Positions 26,033 to 37,200 are shown, counted from the stretch's first letter. The stretch: 64,000 nt of DNA from Spirochaetota bacterium (GCA_016932015.1 JAFGDQ010000109.1:1-64000), one strand, 5' to 3'. The notes: generated by a model from the letters alone, not told the origin. A program made the numbers and translations.

Positions 26033-27784
26033 TTGAACACAGCTAAGAAAATAATATCAGGAAGTATAAAAAAATCCCGGCGGTTTCCAATTATCGGTTT
26101 TATTTCTATTATATGTCTTGAACTTCTTGCAGTATACAATCCTCAGCTTATTAAGCAGGGAGTAGATATGCTTGCCCGGGGTATCAGCGGACCTGCTGAA
26201 ATAATGCGCCTTGCTCTGCTTATGGCCGCGTTAGCTTTAGGAATAGCGATATTAAGGGCTTTCGGAAGGCCAATGTTCCTGGGGCTGGGAAGAATAACAG
26301 AACGGGACCTTCGTTACGGTTTATTTTCTCATATAGTACGACTGCCTATGTCAGCTGTTGAAAGTGTACCTGCCGGTGAAATAATGGCGCGTTCCACCTA
26401 TGATCTTGACAATTTACGGCTTGCTGCTGGCTACGGTTTTCAGGCTGGATTAAGCTCAAGCCTTACGCTCCTGCTGGCAGTCGGATATATGGTATATATG
26501 AGTCCTTTCCTGACTCTTCTATCTTTTATCCCCATGGCTTTGCTGCCGTTTTTAACTACGCGTCAGAGCAGAAAGTTTCATCAATGCCATCAGAATATTC
26601 AGAATTCATATTCTCTGCTGACTGAAGAATCAAGAGACAATTTAAACGCGGTACGTTTGATTAAGTCTTTTAATATAGCACAGCTGAAAATAAATCATTT
26701 CAGAAAAACCGCCTTACTTCATATGAATAATAACATGGAACTTGTTAAAGTCAGTTCTCTGTATATGCCTGTAATGTCACTTGTGATAAGTCTTTGCATG
26801 GCAATCGTTTGGGGTTTAGGAGGAGCAATGGCCGTGCTTGGCCAGTTAACTCCCGGAGAGATAGTTGCGTTTTCTTTTTACCTCGTCATGTTAAGAACTC
26901 CAATGGCATATTCAGGGTATCTTATTAATCTGTATCAGCGTTCAAAAAGTTCAGCAAAACGCGTAAATGAGATATTCGAAAGACCTCCTGAAAAGTATAC
27001 AAAAGATGAACCGATTGTTCAGGAACCAATAAATTTTGATATTGAAATCAGAAATCTTACATTTTATTATCCTGGTGAAGACAGGCCCGCGCTTGATAAT
27101 ATCAGCTTTAAAATAAATAACGGTGTATCAGGCGGTATTGTAGGATCTGTAGGCAGCGGAAAATCAACAATTTTAAAACTGCTAACAAGAATTTATGAAC
27201 CTCCTGATGGGAAAATTTTTCTGGGAGGAAGAGACATTACAGGCATACCTCTTGAAGAGTTGCGTTCATATTTCGGAACAGCTGCACAGGATCCTTATAT
27301 ATTTTCAGATTCAATAAAGGAAAATCTTCTTATGGCTGTTCCTGGTGCCGGTGAAGATGAATTATGGAACGCGCTGGAAAACGCGGGCCTCGCTGAAGAG
27401 ATTGAGAAACTGCCGCTTAAACTTGATACTGTGCTGGGTGAAAAAGGTCACAGATTCAGCGGGGGGCAGAAAGCGCGTCTTGCTCTTGCAAGGGCATTGC
27501 TGCAGGAGCGAAAAGTGCTGCTGCTGGACGATCCGCTTTCAGCAGTTGATACAAAAGCTGAAGCACAAATTTTGAGCCGCTTGTCCGGACTGAGAGGCGG
27601 ACACATCAATCTTATAATAAGCCACAGGCCTTTGTCCATATCGTTTTGTGAAAATATATTTGTTCTTGATAAAGGCGCTCTTCAGGCAAGCGGAACTCAT
27701 AAAGAGCTCTCAAAAATAAGTGATATATACAGACATCTTGTATACACACAGGAGCTTGAAGGCAGGGTTAAAGAACATGTCTAA
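26033..27784 (+). CDS. ABC transporter of exporter fold, subunit 1 (degenerate Walker B)
   Basis: 583 residues: six membrane helices (about 15-300) and a nucleotide-binding domain (about 335-570). Walker A is GSVGSGKST at about 371, the signature FSGGQ is at about 475, and Walker B reads VLLLDDP near 495-501, with Asp in place of the catalytic Glu. That marks the degenerate half of a heterodimeric type IV ABC system. No ATG fits the first helix; the likely start is TTG at 26033 (MNTAKK). The gene overlaps its partner by 8 bases. Such pairs usually export, but exporter-fold heterodimers that import (IrtAB) and a homologue that takes up cobalamin (Rv1819c) are known. Given the B12 setting and the lack of BtuCD, import is an open possibility. 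Confidence 0.85.
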   Translation: MNTAKKIISGSIKKSRRFPIIGFISIICLELLAVYNPQLIKQGVDMLARGISGPAEIMRLALLMAALALGIAILRAFGRPMFLGLGRITERDLRYGLFSHIVRLPMSAVESVPAGEIMARSTYDLDNLRLAAGYGFQAGLSSSLTLLLAVGYMVYMSPFLTLLSFIPMALLPFLTTRQSRKFHQCHQNIQNSYSLLTEESRDNLNAVRLIKSFNIAQLKINHFRKTALLHMNNNMELVKVSSLYMPVMSLVISLCMAIVWGLGGAMAVLGQLTPGEIVAFSFYLVMLRTPMAYSGYLINLYQRSKSSAKRVNEIFERPPEKYTKDEPIVQEPINFDIEIRNLTFYYPGEDRPALDNISFKINNGVSGGIVGSVGSGKSTILKLLTRIYEPPDGKIFLGGRDITGIPLEELRSYFGTAAQDPYIFSDSIKENLLMAVPGAGEDELWNALENAGLAEEIEKLPLKLDTVLGEKGHRFSGGQKARLALARALLQERKVLLLDDPLSAVDTKAEAQILSRLSGLRGGHINLIISHRPLSISFCENIFVLDKGALQASGTHKELSKISDIYRHLVYTQELEGRVKEHV

Positions 27785-29888
27785 TAAATATTCAGATCTG
27801 CCTGAGGGAGATAAACCAGACATTTCATATGGCCCGGCTCTTATTATCCGGTTATTAAAATTTTTAAAACCTCATAAACGGCTCATTCTCATTTCTTCAT
27901 TATTGATAATTGTTTCAACCGGTATTGAGCTGCTTATGCCGGTTATTACGCGCTACGCTGTAGATTCATACCTCGTATCTTATCATATTCGTATGAATAC
28001 TGTTCATATGCCTGCAGAATTTTTACAGAAGCTTTCAGGAATTACCAAAGACATGAAAGTGCTTCAATCTGAAAATGAATGGTACATTCATGAAAAATAC
28101 TGGAGAAAATTCGACCCTTCTTTTGCAGCGCAATTGCGCAAATCCGGTGTTGTTGATTTAAAACGCTGGTATCTCGCACCTGAAAAACCGGAAGCTTTAA
28201 AGTATGCGCGGTCCCGTCCTGATATTTTTACAAAGGCTGGAAACAGTTATTTAATTTCTGAAGATAATCTGGAAAATTTAAATAGCGAAGAATTAACCAG
28301 GCTCCGCTTTTCGGATGCGGCCGGACTTGTGATTATGGCTGTTTTATATCTTGTATGCGCGGTACTTATACTTATTGTTTCATACTATCAGAATGTGAAT
28401 CTTGAAAAAGCCGGGCAAAACATGATAATGGATATGCGCCTATATCTATACGAACATATACTGAGCCGTTCCCTGCTTTTTTTCAGCAGAAATCCTGTAG
28501 GCAAACTTGTAACAAGAATAAATAATGATTCCCAGAAAATAGCGGATCTTTTCAGGAACATGCTGACAGGTTTATTCAAGGATATATTTTTATTTGCCGG
28601 CATTGCAATAGTAATGTTTGCTCTTAATCCGCGCCTTGCTGCCGTGTGTATGGCCATTGTACCTGTAATGGCTGCAATTACAGCTTTTTTTTCCCGCTTC
28701 TCAAAGCAGATATTCAGAAGGATTCAGGGATATACAGGAAGATTAAACACAATGCTGCAGGAAGCGCTTTCCGGGCTAGCTGCTGTAAAGCTTACAGGAT
28801 CAGAATCATTTCTGCTTCAGAAGCTCTTCAATCTTAATACAAATCATTACAGAGCCGGTATTGCACAGACAAAAATGTTCGCGGTTTTCACGCCTCTTAT
28901 GGAGCTGGTAGGAGCCTTTGCAGTAGCTTTGATTGTCTGGTATGGCGGAGGCAAGGTTATTCAGGACAGGCTAAGCCTCGGAACACTTGTAGCCTTTATC
29001 AGCTATATGGAAATGCTTCTTATTCCTGTAAGGGACCTGAGTGATAAATATAATTATCTTCAGGAAGCGATATCAAGCACTGAAAGAATATATACGCTTC
29101 TTGATGATCAGGATACTCTTGAAATTAATAACGGGAAAATTCCTGAAAGTGTTAATGATATAGTTTTTGAGTCTGTTTCATTCGGATACAATGAAAATGA
29201 GGATATTCTACAGAATTTTGATCTTGCGATTCCGGCCGGACAAAAGGTTACTCTTGTAGGGCCAAGCGGAGGCGGAAAGAGTACTCTGGTAAATCTTCTT
29301 CTAAGACTGTATGATCCGGGTAAAGGCAGTATACAATTCGGAGGCATGGACCTGAAAAGCATACATCCACAGGAACTCTCGGGTTTTGCTGCTCTTGTAA
29401 GCCAGGAAATTATACTTTTATCATCCACTCTTGAATATAACATTACTCTTGGAAGAGATTTTATCACAAATGAAATGCTTCTGAATGCTGTCGAAATAAG
29501 CGGAATTTCCGGTTGGCTTAATGACCTTTCAGACGGACTGCAAACACGTATTGGAGAAGGCGGCCGCCAGTTGAGCCAGGGACAGTTTCAAATGATTTCT
29601 CTTGCAAGAGCGCTTGCAGGAGACCCGGGCCTGCTCATTCTTGACGAAGCCTTCAGCAGAATAGATCCTGAAACCGAAAAAATTATTTACTCGAAGCTTC
29701 CAACTATAATGAAAGGACGCACATGTGTAACAGTAGCACACAGAATAGCAAGCGCGAGAAAAATGGACAGGATTATTGTAATCCGGGATGGAAAAATCGC
29801 AGAAGACGGCAGTCATGACGCATTGATTGAATCCGGAAGCATATACGCCGGCATGGTTGAGCTTGAAAGAATTCAGCAGAATAATTAA
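27777..29888 (+). CDS. ABC transporter of exporter fold, subunit 2 (catalytic)
   Basis: 703 residues from the ATG at 27777, which overlaps the end of subunit 1 (ATGTCTAA); frames starting further upstream lie inside the partner gene. Walker A is GPSGGGKST at about 495. Walker B is LLILDEA at about 618-624 with an intact catalytic Glu. The signature is LSQGQ (about 599) rather than LSGGQ. With the degenerate Walker B of subunit 1 this gives one consensus and one degenerate ATP site, as in BmrCD/TM287-288-type heterodimers. An unusual insertion of about 120 hydrophilic residues (about 55-180) separates helices 1 and 2, predicted outside the inner membrane. It could form a periplasmic docking domain. 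Confidence 0.87.
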   Translation: MSNKYSDLPEGDKPDISYGPALIIRLLKFLKPHKRLILISSLLIIVSTGIELLMPVITRYAVDSYLVSYHIRMNTVHMPAEFLQKLSGITKDMKVLQSENEWYIHEKYWRKFDPSFAAQLRKSGVVDLKRWYLAPEKPEALKYARSRPDIFTKAGNSYLISEDNLENLNSEELTRLRFSDAAGLVIMAVLYLVCAVLILIVSYYQNVNLEKAGQNMIMDMRLYLYEHILSRSLLFFSRNPVGKLVTRINNDSQKIADLFRNMLTGLFKDIFLFAGIAIVMFALNPRLAAVCMAIVPVMAAITAFFSRFSKQIFRRIQGYTGRLNTMLQEALSGLAAVKLTGSESFLLQKLFNLNTNHYRAGIAQTKMFAVFTPLMELVGAFAVALIVWYGGGKVIQDRLSLGTLVAFISYMEMLLIPVRDLSDKYNYLQEAISSTERIYTLLDDQDTLEINNGKIPESVNDIVFESVSFGYNENEDILQNFDLAIPAGQKVTLVGPSGGGKSTLVNLLLRLYDPGKGSIQFGGMDLKSIHPQELSGFAALVSQEIILLSSTLEYNITLGRDFITNEMLLNAVEISGISGWLNDLSDGLQTRIGEGGRQLSQGQFQMISLARALAGDPGLLILDEAFSRIDPETEKIIYSKLPTIMKGRTCVTVAHRIASARKMDRIIVIRDGKIAEDGSHDALIESGSIYAGMVELERIQQNN

Positions 29889-29996
29889 TAATATTGTCAT
29901 ATATATTTCAGTGCAGTATTTCATATGTTAGTTTTATTTAATTTTATCTTGACTAAAAATTTTCATATCTTAGAACTGAATCAGATCTTTACAACT

Positions 29997-30238
29997 GATC
30001 GATCCAGGTGCTCAATTGAGCTAAAAGGGAAATCCGTTTAAATCGGATGCGGGCCCACCGCTGTAACCGGGGACGAACACTGCAAATATTTTTAATCCCA
30101 TTGGGATTTTAAGTATTAATGCCACTGTCGAATAGACGGGAAGGCGCAGTTAGTAGAATTATCCGGAAGCCAGAAGACCTGCCTGAATCGGAAGATGTTA
30201 TCCAGGGGAATGGATATATTCATTGTCATGATGAAAAA
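29997..30238 (+). promoter_or_regulatory. Cobalamin riboswitch 3
   Basis: Aptamer blocks in order: ccaggtgctcaattgagc, aaaagggaaatccgtttaaa, tcggatgcgggcccaccgct, gtaaccggggacgaacactg (to about 30083), then gcgcagttagtagaattatc and cggaagccagaagacctgcc (to about 30184). The peripheral insertion is shorter than in riboswitches 1 and 2 (AATCCCATTGGGATT). It directly precedes the two CobN-type genes. A weak TTGACT/TAGAAC promoter is seen at 29949-29976. Confidence 0.92.
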
Positions 30239-30243
30239 ATGGG

Positions 30244-30282
30244 AATCCTCATGCCTGACCGGTATGAGGATTTTTTATTTTT
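30244..30282 (+). terminator. Riboswitch 3 expression-platform terminator
   Basis: AATCCTCATGCC (30244-30255) pairs with GGTATGAGGATT (30261-30272), followed by ttttatttttt. It stands between the aptamer and the first CobN-type gene, 60 bases before the start codon. Confidence 0.82.
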
Positions 30283-30341
30283 TACTGATGAAATCCTGAC
30301 ATATCCCGGGAAAATTTCAAAAATTTAATCAGGAGAAAAAA

Positions 30342-33300
30342 ATGAAAGGTCAGATCAATATCGTATATTACAGCGGCGGAGGAGCTGAGATACCGAATCT
30401 TTCAACTGCTATTACAGAGATCAATGATGAAAGAATCAATGTGTTCGCAAGAACAAAAAATCAGATATTTGATAACACACGTATAAATGAATTCGTAGAA
30501 AAGTCAATGGCAGCTGATTTTGTCTATATTATACTGTACGGCGGTGATTATTCCTGTCCTGCTATAAATCCTGTTATAGAAGCCATTAAGGCGAAGAAAA
30601 GCACTGGAGAACCTGTTCCTTATCTTCATATACATCCTATGGGTGATGACCCTTCAGTTTTTATTACTGCTCAGGAAGAATCAACAGCATATAATTCTGA
30701 AGGCTGGCGTGCAGTAAGCCGCTATTCTGAAGGCGGCGGAGTTGAAAATTTGAAAAATTTCCTGATTTCAATGAGAAGTATAGTGCTTGATGAAGAGCTG
30801 CCTGATGCCCCTGTACAGCCTCTGCTTCAGCAGGGTATTTATCATCCTGACCTTGATCATGTTCCTGATATTAATGAATACATGAAAAAATATCATAAAT
30901 CCGGACAGCCGGTTGTAGGCATGTGGTTTCATCAGCATTACTGGCTGAACAAAAATCTTGATCATATTGATATGATAATAAGAGAGATTGAAAAACAGGG
31001 AGCCTGTCCTTTGGCGATTTTTCATGAGAGATATTTTGATAATCCGGAAAGCCTGGGTTCTGACGGTGTTGTTCGGAAATATTTCACGAAGGACGGCAAA
31101 CCTATAATTCATGCGCTTATTAATGTAATGACCTATTCATTAAATCTCTTAAAGCCACGGTACAAGGGTCTGCTTTCAAAACTGGGTGTACCGGTAATGC
31201 AGGCTATAGTTTCTTCAAATTCATATGAAGACTGGAAAGAAAGCATGCAGGGCGTAAGTACTATGGATGTGGTCTTTTCAGTTGCACACCCTGAATTTGA
31301 CGGCGTGCTTGTTACTGTAAATACCGGTACAGTTGAGAACGGTCATGTGGATAAACTTACAGGCGGTATAATAATAAAGAATAAAGGCATAGCGGACAGG
31401 ATAGAAAAGCTGGCCCGTATGACATTGAACTGGATTAATCTGTATCAGAAACCGAATCATGAAAAGAAAGTAGCGGTTGTTTTTCATCACTATCCCCCGA
31501 GAAATGATAAAATCGGCAGTGCGTCCGGTCTTGACAGCTTTATGAGCATAAAACTGCTTATAGACAGAATGAAGGAATTGGGCTATAAAATTGAGCGGAC
31601 TTATGAAGACGGTGATGATATGTCAGGCGAAATCTTGAATCGCATGACTTATGACAAGAGATGGCTGACGCCTGAAGCTCTTGCTGAAAGGTCGGAAGCG
31701 TACGCAGAAAGAGATCTTTTTCAGCCCTGGCATGACAACATGCCTGAAGTGAACAGAAAAATGATGCTTGAACAGTGGGGCGAACTTCCGGGACACATGT
31801 TTACTTACGATGACAGGATGAATTTCGCAGGCACTGTAAACGGAAACGTATTTATTACAATGCAGCCTCCAAGAGGAAATCTTGAAAAAGCGGGAGAACA
31901 GATGCATGATCTGTATCTATCGCCTACACATCATTATCTCGCCAAATACAGATGGATAAAGGACGTATTTAAAGCTGATGCAGTAATTCATGTAGGAACG
32001 CACGGCTCACTTGAATGGTTGCCTGGAAAATCTCTCGGCCTTTCTGAAGAATGCTATCCTGACCTTGCGATTACGGAACTTCCTAATATCTATCCTTATT
32101 TAATCAGCAATCCTGGTGAAGGTACGCAGGCAAAACGCAGGAGCTTCTGCTGTATAATTGATCATTTAACACCGGCTTTTACCAATTCCGGCCTTTATGA
32201 GGATATGGAAAAGCTTGATAACGCTATCCGTGATTATCAGGAAGCTCAGCGTCAGGAACGTTCCAAGCTTCCGGTAATTAAGAATCTTGTATGGGAAGCT
32301 GCAGTGGAAGCTGAAATTAACAAGGATCTTGAGATAAGTGAAGATGAAGCAATGGCTGACTTTGACGCATTTATGGAAAAGATACACGATTATCTTGAGG
32401 ATATTAATGATACATTGATAGCTGACGGGCTTCATACAATGGGTACATATCCTGAAGGTGAAAGGCTTATAGAATTTGCGGCACAGCTTACACGCCTTCC
32501 TAACGGTGATGTGCCTTCATTAAGAGAGTCTGTTGTAAGCTTTATGGGATTTGATTATGACGAGCTTCTGCAGAACAGGGGCAGGGTTTTCCCCGGATCA
32601 GGAGGCATGAGCGGCGGACAGTTGATACAAAAAGCTCATTCCACATGCGTTGAACTGATAAGATATCTGGAAAATCATGATTTCTCAGCAGATTCTGTAA
32701 CCGGAGCTATGGAAACCGTGCTTCACACACAAATTAAATCTGTTAAAGAGACTCTTGAATATGTTGTAAATAAATTGATACCCAATATCAAACTTACCAC
32801 AGGTGAAATAAATTCTGTGCTTACCGCATTGAACGGACGCTATGTTGAACCCGGACCTTCCGGAGCACCATCCAGAGGCAATACTGATATTCTTCCAACA
32901 GGTAGAAATTTTTATTCGGTTGATCCTACGAAGATCCCTACACCCGGAGCATGGGAGATCGGAAAAAGCCTGGGGGATGCTCTTATTGAAAAAAGCATGA
33001 AAGAGATCGGCAAGAATCCTGAAAATGTGGCAATTTATATAATGGGTACAACCACAATGAGGACAAACGGTGACTGTATTGCGGAAATACTTTATCTGAT
33101 GGGAGCAAGGCCTATATGGCAGAATGGCGGTACAGTTAAAGGTGTTGAAGTTATTCCGCTCGAAGAGCTCGGTAGGCCCAGATTTGATGTTACTATAAGG
33201 TCAACAGGTTTTTTCAGGGATTCTTTTCCGAACCTGATGGATCTGGTCAACGACGCAGTAAAAATGATCTCAGCTCTTAATGAGCCTCCTGAAAGCAATA

Positions 33301-34133
33301 TCCTGAGGAGTAACATTCTCAAAGATGTTGATGAATATATGCTTCAGGGAAAAAGCAGGGAAGAAGCTGAAAAAGACGCGAAATTCCGTATGTTCAGCTG
33401 TCCTCCCGGTACATACGGTGCAGGTGTAAAAGAACTCGTTGAAACCAAAAGATGGGAAGTACAGGACGATCTTGGAAATGAATACATACGATATTCTTCA
33501 CATGCTTATGATGACAGTGCTGGTGTATATGGTGTTCAAAAACCTGAAGTATTCAGGAAGGTTCTATCAAGGGTTGATGCTACAATTCAGAACTGTGATT
33601 CGCGTGAAAGCGATATGCTTTTATGCACTGATTATTATAATTATTACGGCGGGCTGATAACAGCAGTAAAAACCGTAAAGGGAGAATATCCGATGTCTGT
33701 TTACGGGGATTCAAGTGATCCCAAGCGCGTTAAGGTTCGTACTACTGACGAGGAAGCTAAACACGTATTAAGGGCAAGAGTACTGAATCCAAAATGGATA
33801 AAAGGACTTCAAAGACACGGATACAAGGGAGCTGGTGATCTTTCGCATATGATGGACGTGGTTCTCGGATGGGATGCATGTGCGGAAGTTATAGATGACT
33901 TTATGTATGACCGCTTCTCGGATAAGTATGCACTTGATCCTGAAATGCAGAAATGGATGAAAGAAGTTAATCCGTACGCATTGCAGAATATTCTGGATAA
34001 GCTTCTTGAAGCAATAGGCCGCGGTATGTGGTACACTACAAAAGAAAGGGAAGACGCTCTCAGAGACGCTTATCTTGATATAGAAGGAGAAATAGAGGAA
34101 GCAGTTGCAGAGCCTGCTCTTGGAAAGAGTTAA
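30342..34133 (+). CDS. cobN: CobN-type cobaltochelatase large subunit
   Basis: 1263 residues, the full length of the CobN/ChlH/BchH family (PF02514). The core motif H-x-GTHGSLEWLPGKSLGLS lies at about residues 550-568, followed by NIYPYLISNPGEGTQAKRR. The C-terminal region carries RIDV-like FDVTIRSTGFFRDSFPNL and FSCPPGTYGAGV. CobN inserts Co2+ into hydrogenobyrinic acid diamide with the AAA+ partners CobS and CobT; HmuS-type relatives in haem-uptake loci are proposed to remove metal instead. No CobS/CobT, ChlI/ChlD or other B12 synthesis gene is in the window. The gene has a good ribosome-binding site (aggag) and follows riboswitch 3. A role in corrinoid salvage (metal insertion or removal) fits context but is inferred. 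Confidence 0.87.
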   Translation: MKGQINIVYYSGGGAEIPNLSTAITEINDERINVFARTKNQIFDNTRINEFVEKSMAADFVYIILYGGDYSCPAINPVIEAIKAKKSTGEPVPYLHIHPMGDDPSVFITAQEESTAYNSEGWRAVSRYSEGGGVENLKNFLISMRSIVLDEELPDAPVQPLLQQGIYHPDLDHVPDINEYMKKYHKSGQPVVGMWFHQHYWLNKNLDHIDMIIREIEKQGACPLAIFHERYFDNPESLGSDGVVRKYFTKDGKPIIHALINVMTYSLNLLKPRYKGLLSKLGVPVMQAIVSSNSYEDWKESMQGVSTMDVVFSVAHPEFDGVLVTVNTGTVENGHVDKLTGGIIIKNKGIADRIEKLARMTLNWINLYQKPNHEKKVAVVFHHYPPRNDKIGSASGLDSFMSIKLLIDRMKELGYKIERTYEDGDDMSGEILNRMTYDKRWLTPEALAERSEAYAERDLFQPWHDNMPEVNRKMMLEQWGELPGHMFTYDDRMNFAGTVNGNVFITMQPPRGNLEKAGEQMHDLYLSPTHHYLAKYRWIKDVFKADAVIHVGTHGSLEWLPGKSLGLSEECYPDLAITELPNIYPYLISNPGEGTQAKRRSFCCIIDHLTPAFTNSGLYEDMEKLDNAIRDYQEAQRQERSKLPVIKNLVWEAAVEAEINKDLEISEDEAMADFDAFMEKIHDYLEDINDTLIADGLHTMGTYPEGERLIEFAAQLTRLPNGDVPSLRESVVSFMGFDYDELLQNRGRVFPGSGGMSGGQLIQKAHSTCVELIRYLENHDFSADSVTGAMETVLHTQIKSVKETLEYVVNKLIPNIKLTTGEINSVLTALNGRYVEPGPSGAPSRGNTDILPTGRNFYSVDPTKIPTPGAWEIGKSLGDALIEKSMKEIGKNPENVAIYIMGTTTMRTNGDCIAEILYLMGARPIWQNGGTVKGVEVIPLEELGRPRFDVTIRSTGFFRDSFPNLMDLVNDAVKMISALNEPPESNILRSNILKDVDEYMLQGKSREEAEKDAKFRMFSCPPGTYGAGVKELVETKRWEVQDDLGNEYIRYSSHAYDDSAGVYGVQKPEVFRKVLSRVDATIQNCDSRESDMLLCTDYYNYYGGLITAVKTVKGEYPMSVYGDSSDPKRVKVRTTDEEAKHVLRARVLNPKWIKGLQRHGYKGAGDLSHMMDVVLGWDACAEVIDDFMYDRFSDKYALDPEMQKWMKEVNPYALQNILDKLLEAIGRGMWYTTKEREDALRDAYLDIEGEIEEAVAEPALGKS

Positions 34134-34219
34134 CATATTCTTCTGGAAAATAAAAATTACGATTATTTTAAATTACTATTTTAATTATATAGAACACAAA
34201 TAATTCAGGGAGCTATAGT

Positions 34220-37200
34220 ATGAATATTGTTTATATCTTCGGCCACATATTTAATGTAAATACATGGGCAAATGCAGTTGAGATGCTTGAAAAAGACGGC
34301 ATACATATGCATATCTATTCTCAAAGGCAGAATCCGTATGAAGCTCTGGAATTCATGAATAATAACAAAGTTGATATATTCATAGGCCATTTGTTTCATG
34401 ATCTGCCGTGTCACACAGAAATGATTGAAGCTTCTCAAAAAGCTGCTTATCGTATCGGTATCGGAATGGAAATGCCTGCAGATTTCACAAATCTCGATGA
34501 AAAAAAGTTAACACAATTTGAAAGCTATTCAGGAATATCAGTTAAAAATTATTATAACAGTATTTGCTTTCTCGCATCCTGTACCGGTATGGAGATTAAA
34601 TTTGAAAAACCTGATAAAATCAATACACATGGAATTTATCATCCTGAATCAGATTTTGTTTTTGAAAAAACTCAAGATTATTTAAAATGGTATTCTGAAA
34701 AATATATTTCAAATAATGAAAAGCCTTTAGCAGGAATTTTATGCTATTACGGTCAGATTATGGAAAAGAACTGTGCTGATATTGATGGTGTTATACAGGG
34801 GCTTGAGAGAAACGGAATCATACCTGTATGTGTTTTTGCTGAAGGAATGGCTGACAGTGCTCTTCCTCTTGAAAAAAGATATACATGGCTGCCGTATTTT
34901 AAAGATGCATCACAATCTGAAAATAAATTAAAAGTAATACTTAATTTATTCGGAGGCAGATTCCTTTCAAAGTCTGAAGATTCATCAATACTTGAAGACC
35001 TGAACATTCCGGTTATACAGCTCATGCGTTTATGGAATCAGACAGTTGAAGAATGGGAGGAGGATAAAGGAGGAATGGGCAGCGGTTCAGCTATGGTTTT
35101 TTCTCTTGCCCAGCCAGAGATCTCCGGTGTTATTGAACCTACTGTTGTAGCTGCATCTACGCCAGAAAAAGATTCAACAACAGGCCTTGGTTATAGACGT
35201 TATCAGCCTATAGAAGAGCGTATTGATCATTTATGTGCAAGGCTGCAAAGCTGGTTTAAGATGCAGGATTTGCCAAATGCTGAAAAAAAACTGACAATAG
35301 TACTGAATAATAATCCGTGCAAAGGTGTTGAAGCTACACTCGGACTTGCCTCCGGCCTTGATACTTTTGAAAGCCTTATTTTTTTTATGCACTCATTGAG
35401 AGATGCGGGTTATAATATAACTAATATTCCGGAAAAAGGTGAGGACATACTGAATTTATTTCTGGATAAAAAGGCAATATCTGAATTCCGCTGGACTACA
35501 ACAGATGAGATAGTCAGCAAGGGCGGTGTAATTCACATGACAGACAGAAATGAATATGAAGGATATCTTTCTAAACTGCCTGAAAAAGCCAGATCGCGTA
35601 TTCTTGACGACTGGGGAGAATTTCCCGGAGAGGGTATGGTGTACAATAAAAGCGGAGAGGATGTTCTTCTTGTAACAGGGCTTAAATTTGGCAATGTACA
35701 GATAATCATTCAGCCTAAACGCGGCTGCTACGGGGCTAAATGCAACGGAGAAGTCTGCCGTATTCTGCATGATCCTGAAATTTCGCCGCCGCCGCACTGG
35801 CTTGCTACATATAAATTTATTCAGGATACTTCCGATGCTGTTGTTCATTTTGGAACTCACGGAGCTCTTGAATTCCTTCCAGGTAAGAGAGCTGCCCTGT
35901 CCGCAGCCTGTTTTCCTGAAATATCTATAGGAAATCTACCTAATATATATCTTTACACAATGGATGTACCGGGCGACGGTGTTGTTGCCAAAAGGCGCGG
36001 AAAAGCTGTCATGGTAGATCATCTTACACCTGTGCAGAAACCTGCTGTAATGGGTGAGGAAACAGACGAACTTGAACAGCTGATTACTGAATATGAAAAA
36101 TCTTCCGGTTCAGGAGAAAGCAAACGAAATAAAACAATAATAGAAAAAATGATCCCGCTGATGAAGCAGCTGAAATTTGTTAAAGAGGATTACGATGGAG
36201 AGGATTTTGAGAATACTGCTGCTCTTGTATCACGCCAGATATCAAGATGCAAAAGATCTCTTGCTCCTGAGGGAATGCATCTTTTGGGAACAGCTCCTGA
36301 AAAAGAAAGTATAGCTACAATGCTTACAACAATTTTGATTAAAAAAGAAGAAGGCCGCCCGACTCTTGAGGAGATAGCTTCATGGGCTGAAAATCCTTCA
36401 GGTGATACATATATAGATGCAAAAGATGTTGTTAAATCATTTTTTGATAATGATAAAATAGAAATCGATCTGAAACAATATTCGGAACTGAAAGAATGGT
36501 GTCTTGAAGTTGGCGGCCGCGCTGCTATGAGTACTCGTGAAATAACGCAACTGATAAAAGCACTTAACGGAGAATATATTGAGCCCGGTTTATCAGCATC
36601 TCTGTATATGGGAAAGACCCAGGTACTGCCAACAGGAAGAAATTTTTTCACAGCAGATGTTCTGGCAATGCCTTCAAAATCGGCCTGGGATGTAGGCAGA
36701 GAGCTTGCCGATAATCTGCTGCGTAAATATTTAACTGAGGAAGGAAAATTTCCGGAAAGCGTAGGTTTAAGCCTGTGGAGTATTGACGCTTTTCATTCTG
36801 ACGGTGAAGTTTTCTGTCAGCTTCTATATCTTATGGGCATGAAACCTGAATGGGCCTCTACAGGCAGGATATCAGGAATTAAACCAATTGAACTTGATGA
36901 TCTGAATATTGGATTTGAAGGAAAAACTGTTCCTCGCCCGAGAATTGATGTTGTAATACAGACAAGCGGAATACTCCGGGATATGGTACCTCATTTTACG
37001 GATTATGCTGATGAAGCTGCGGTTACAGCAGGAGAACTTGATGAACCGTTTGAAAGAAATTTTATCAGAAAACATACACTTGAGCGTCTTGAAGAACTCA
37101 AAAAAGAGCTTTCTGAAAATCTGTCTGAAAGCGAACTAAAACGTATGGCAAGTTATCGTGTTTTTTCTTCAGCGCCGGGAACATACGGTACAGGAGTAGG

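Noticed and set aside
30119-30328. Open frame of 69 codons upstream of the first CobN-type gene
   Set aside because: It runs through the conserved 3' part of cobalamin riboswitch 3 and its terminator; the sequence is explained by RNA structure.
36190-36651. 153-codon - strand frame
   Set aside because: Antisense to the second CobN-type gene; low-complexity Ser-rich shadow without features of its own.
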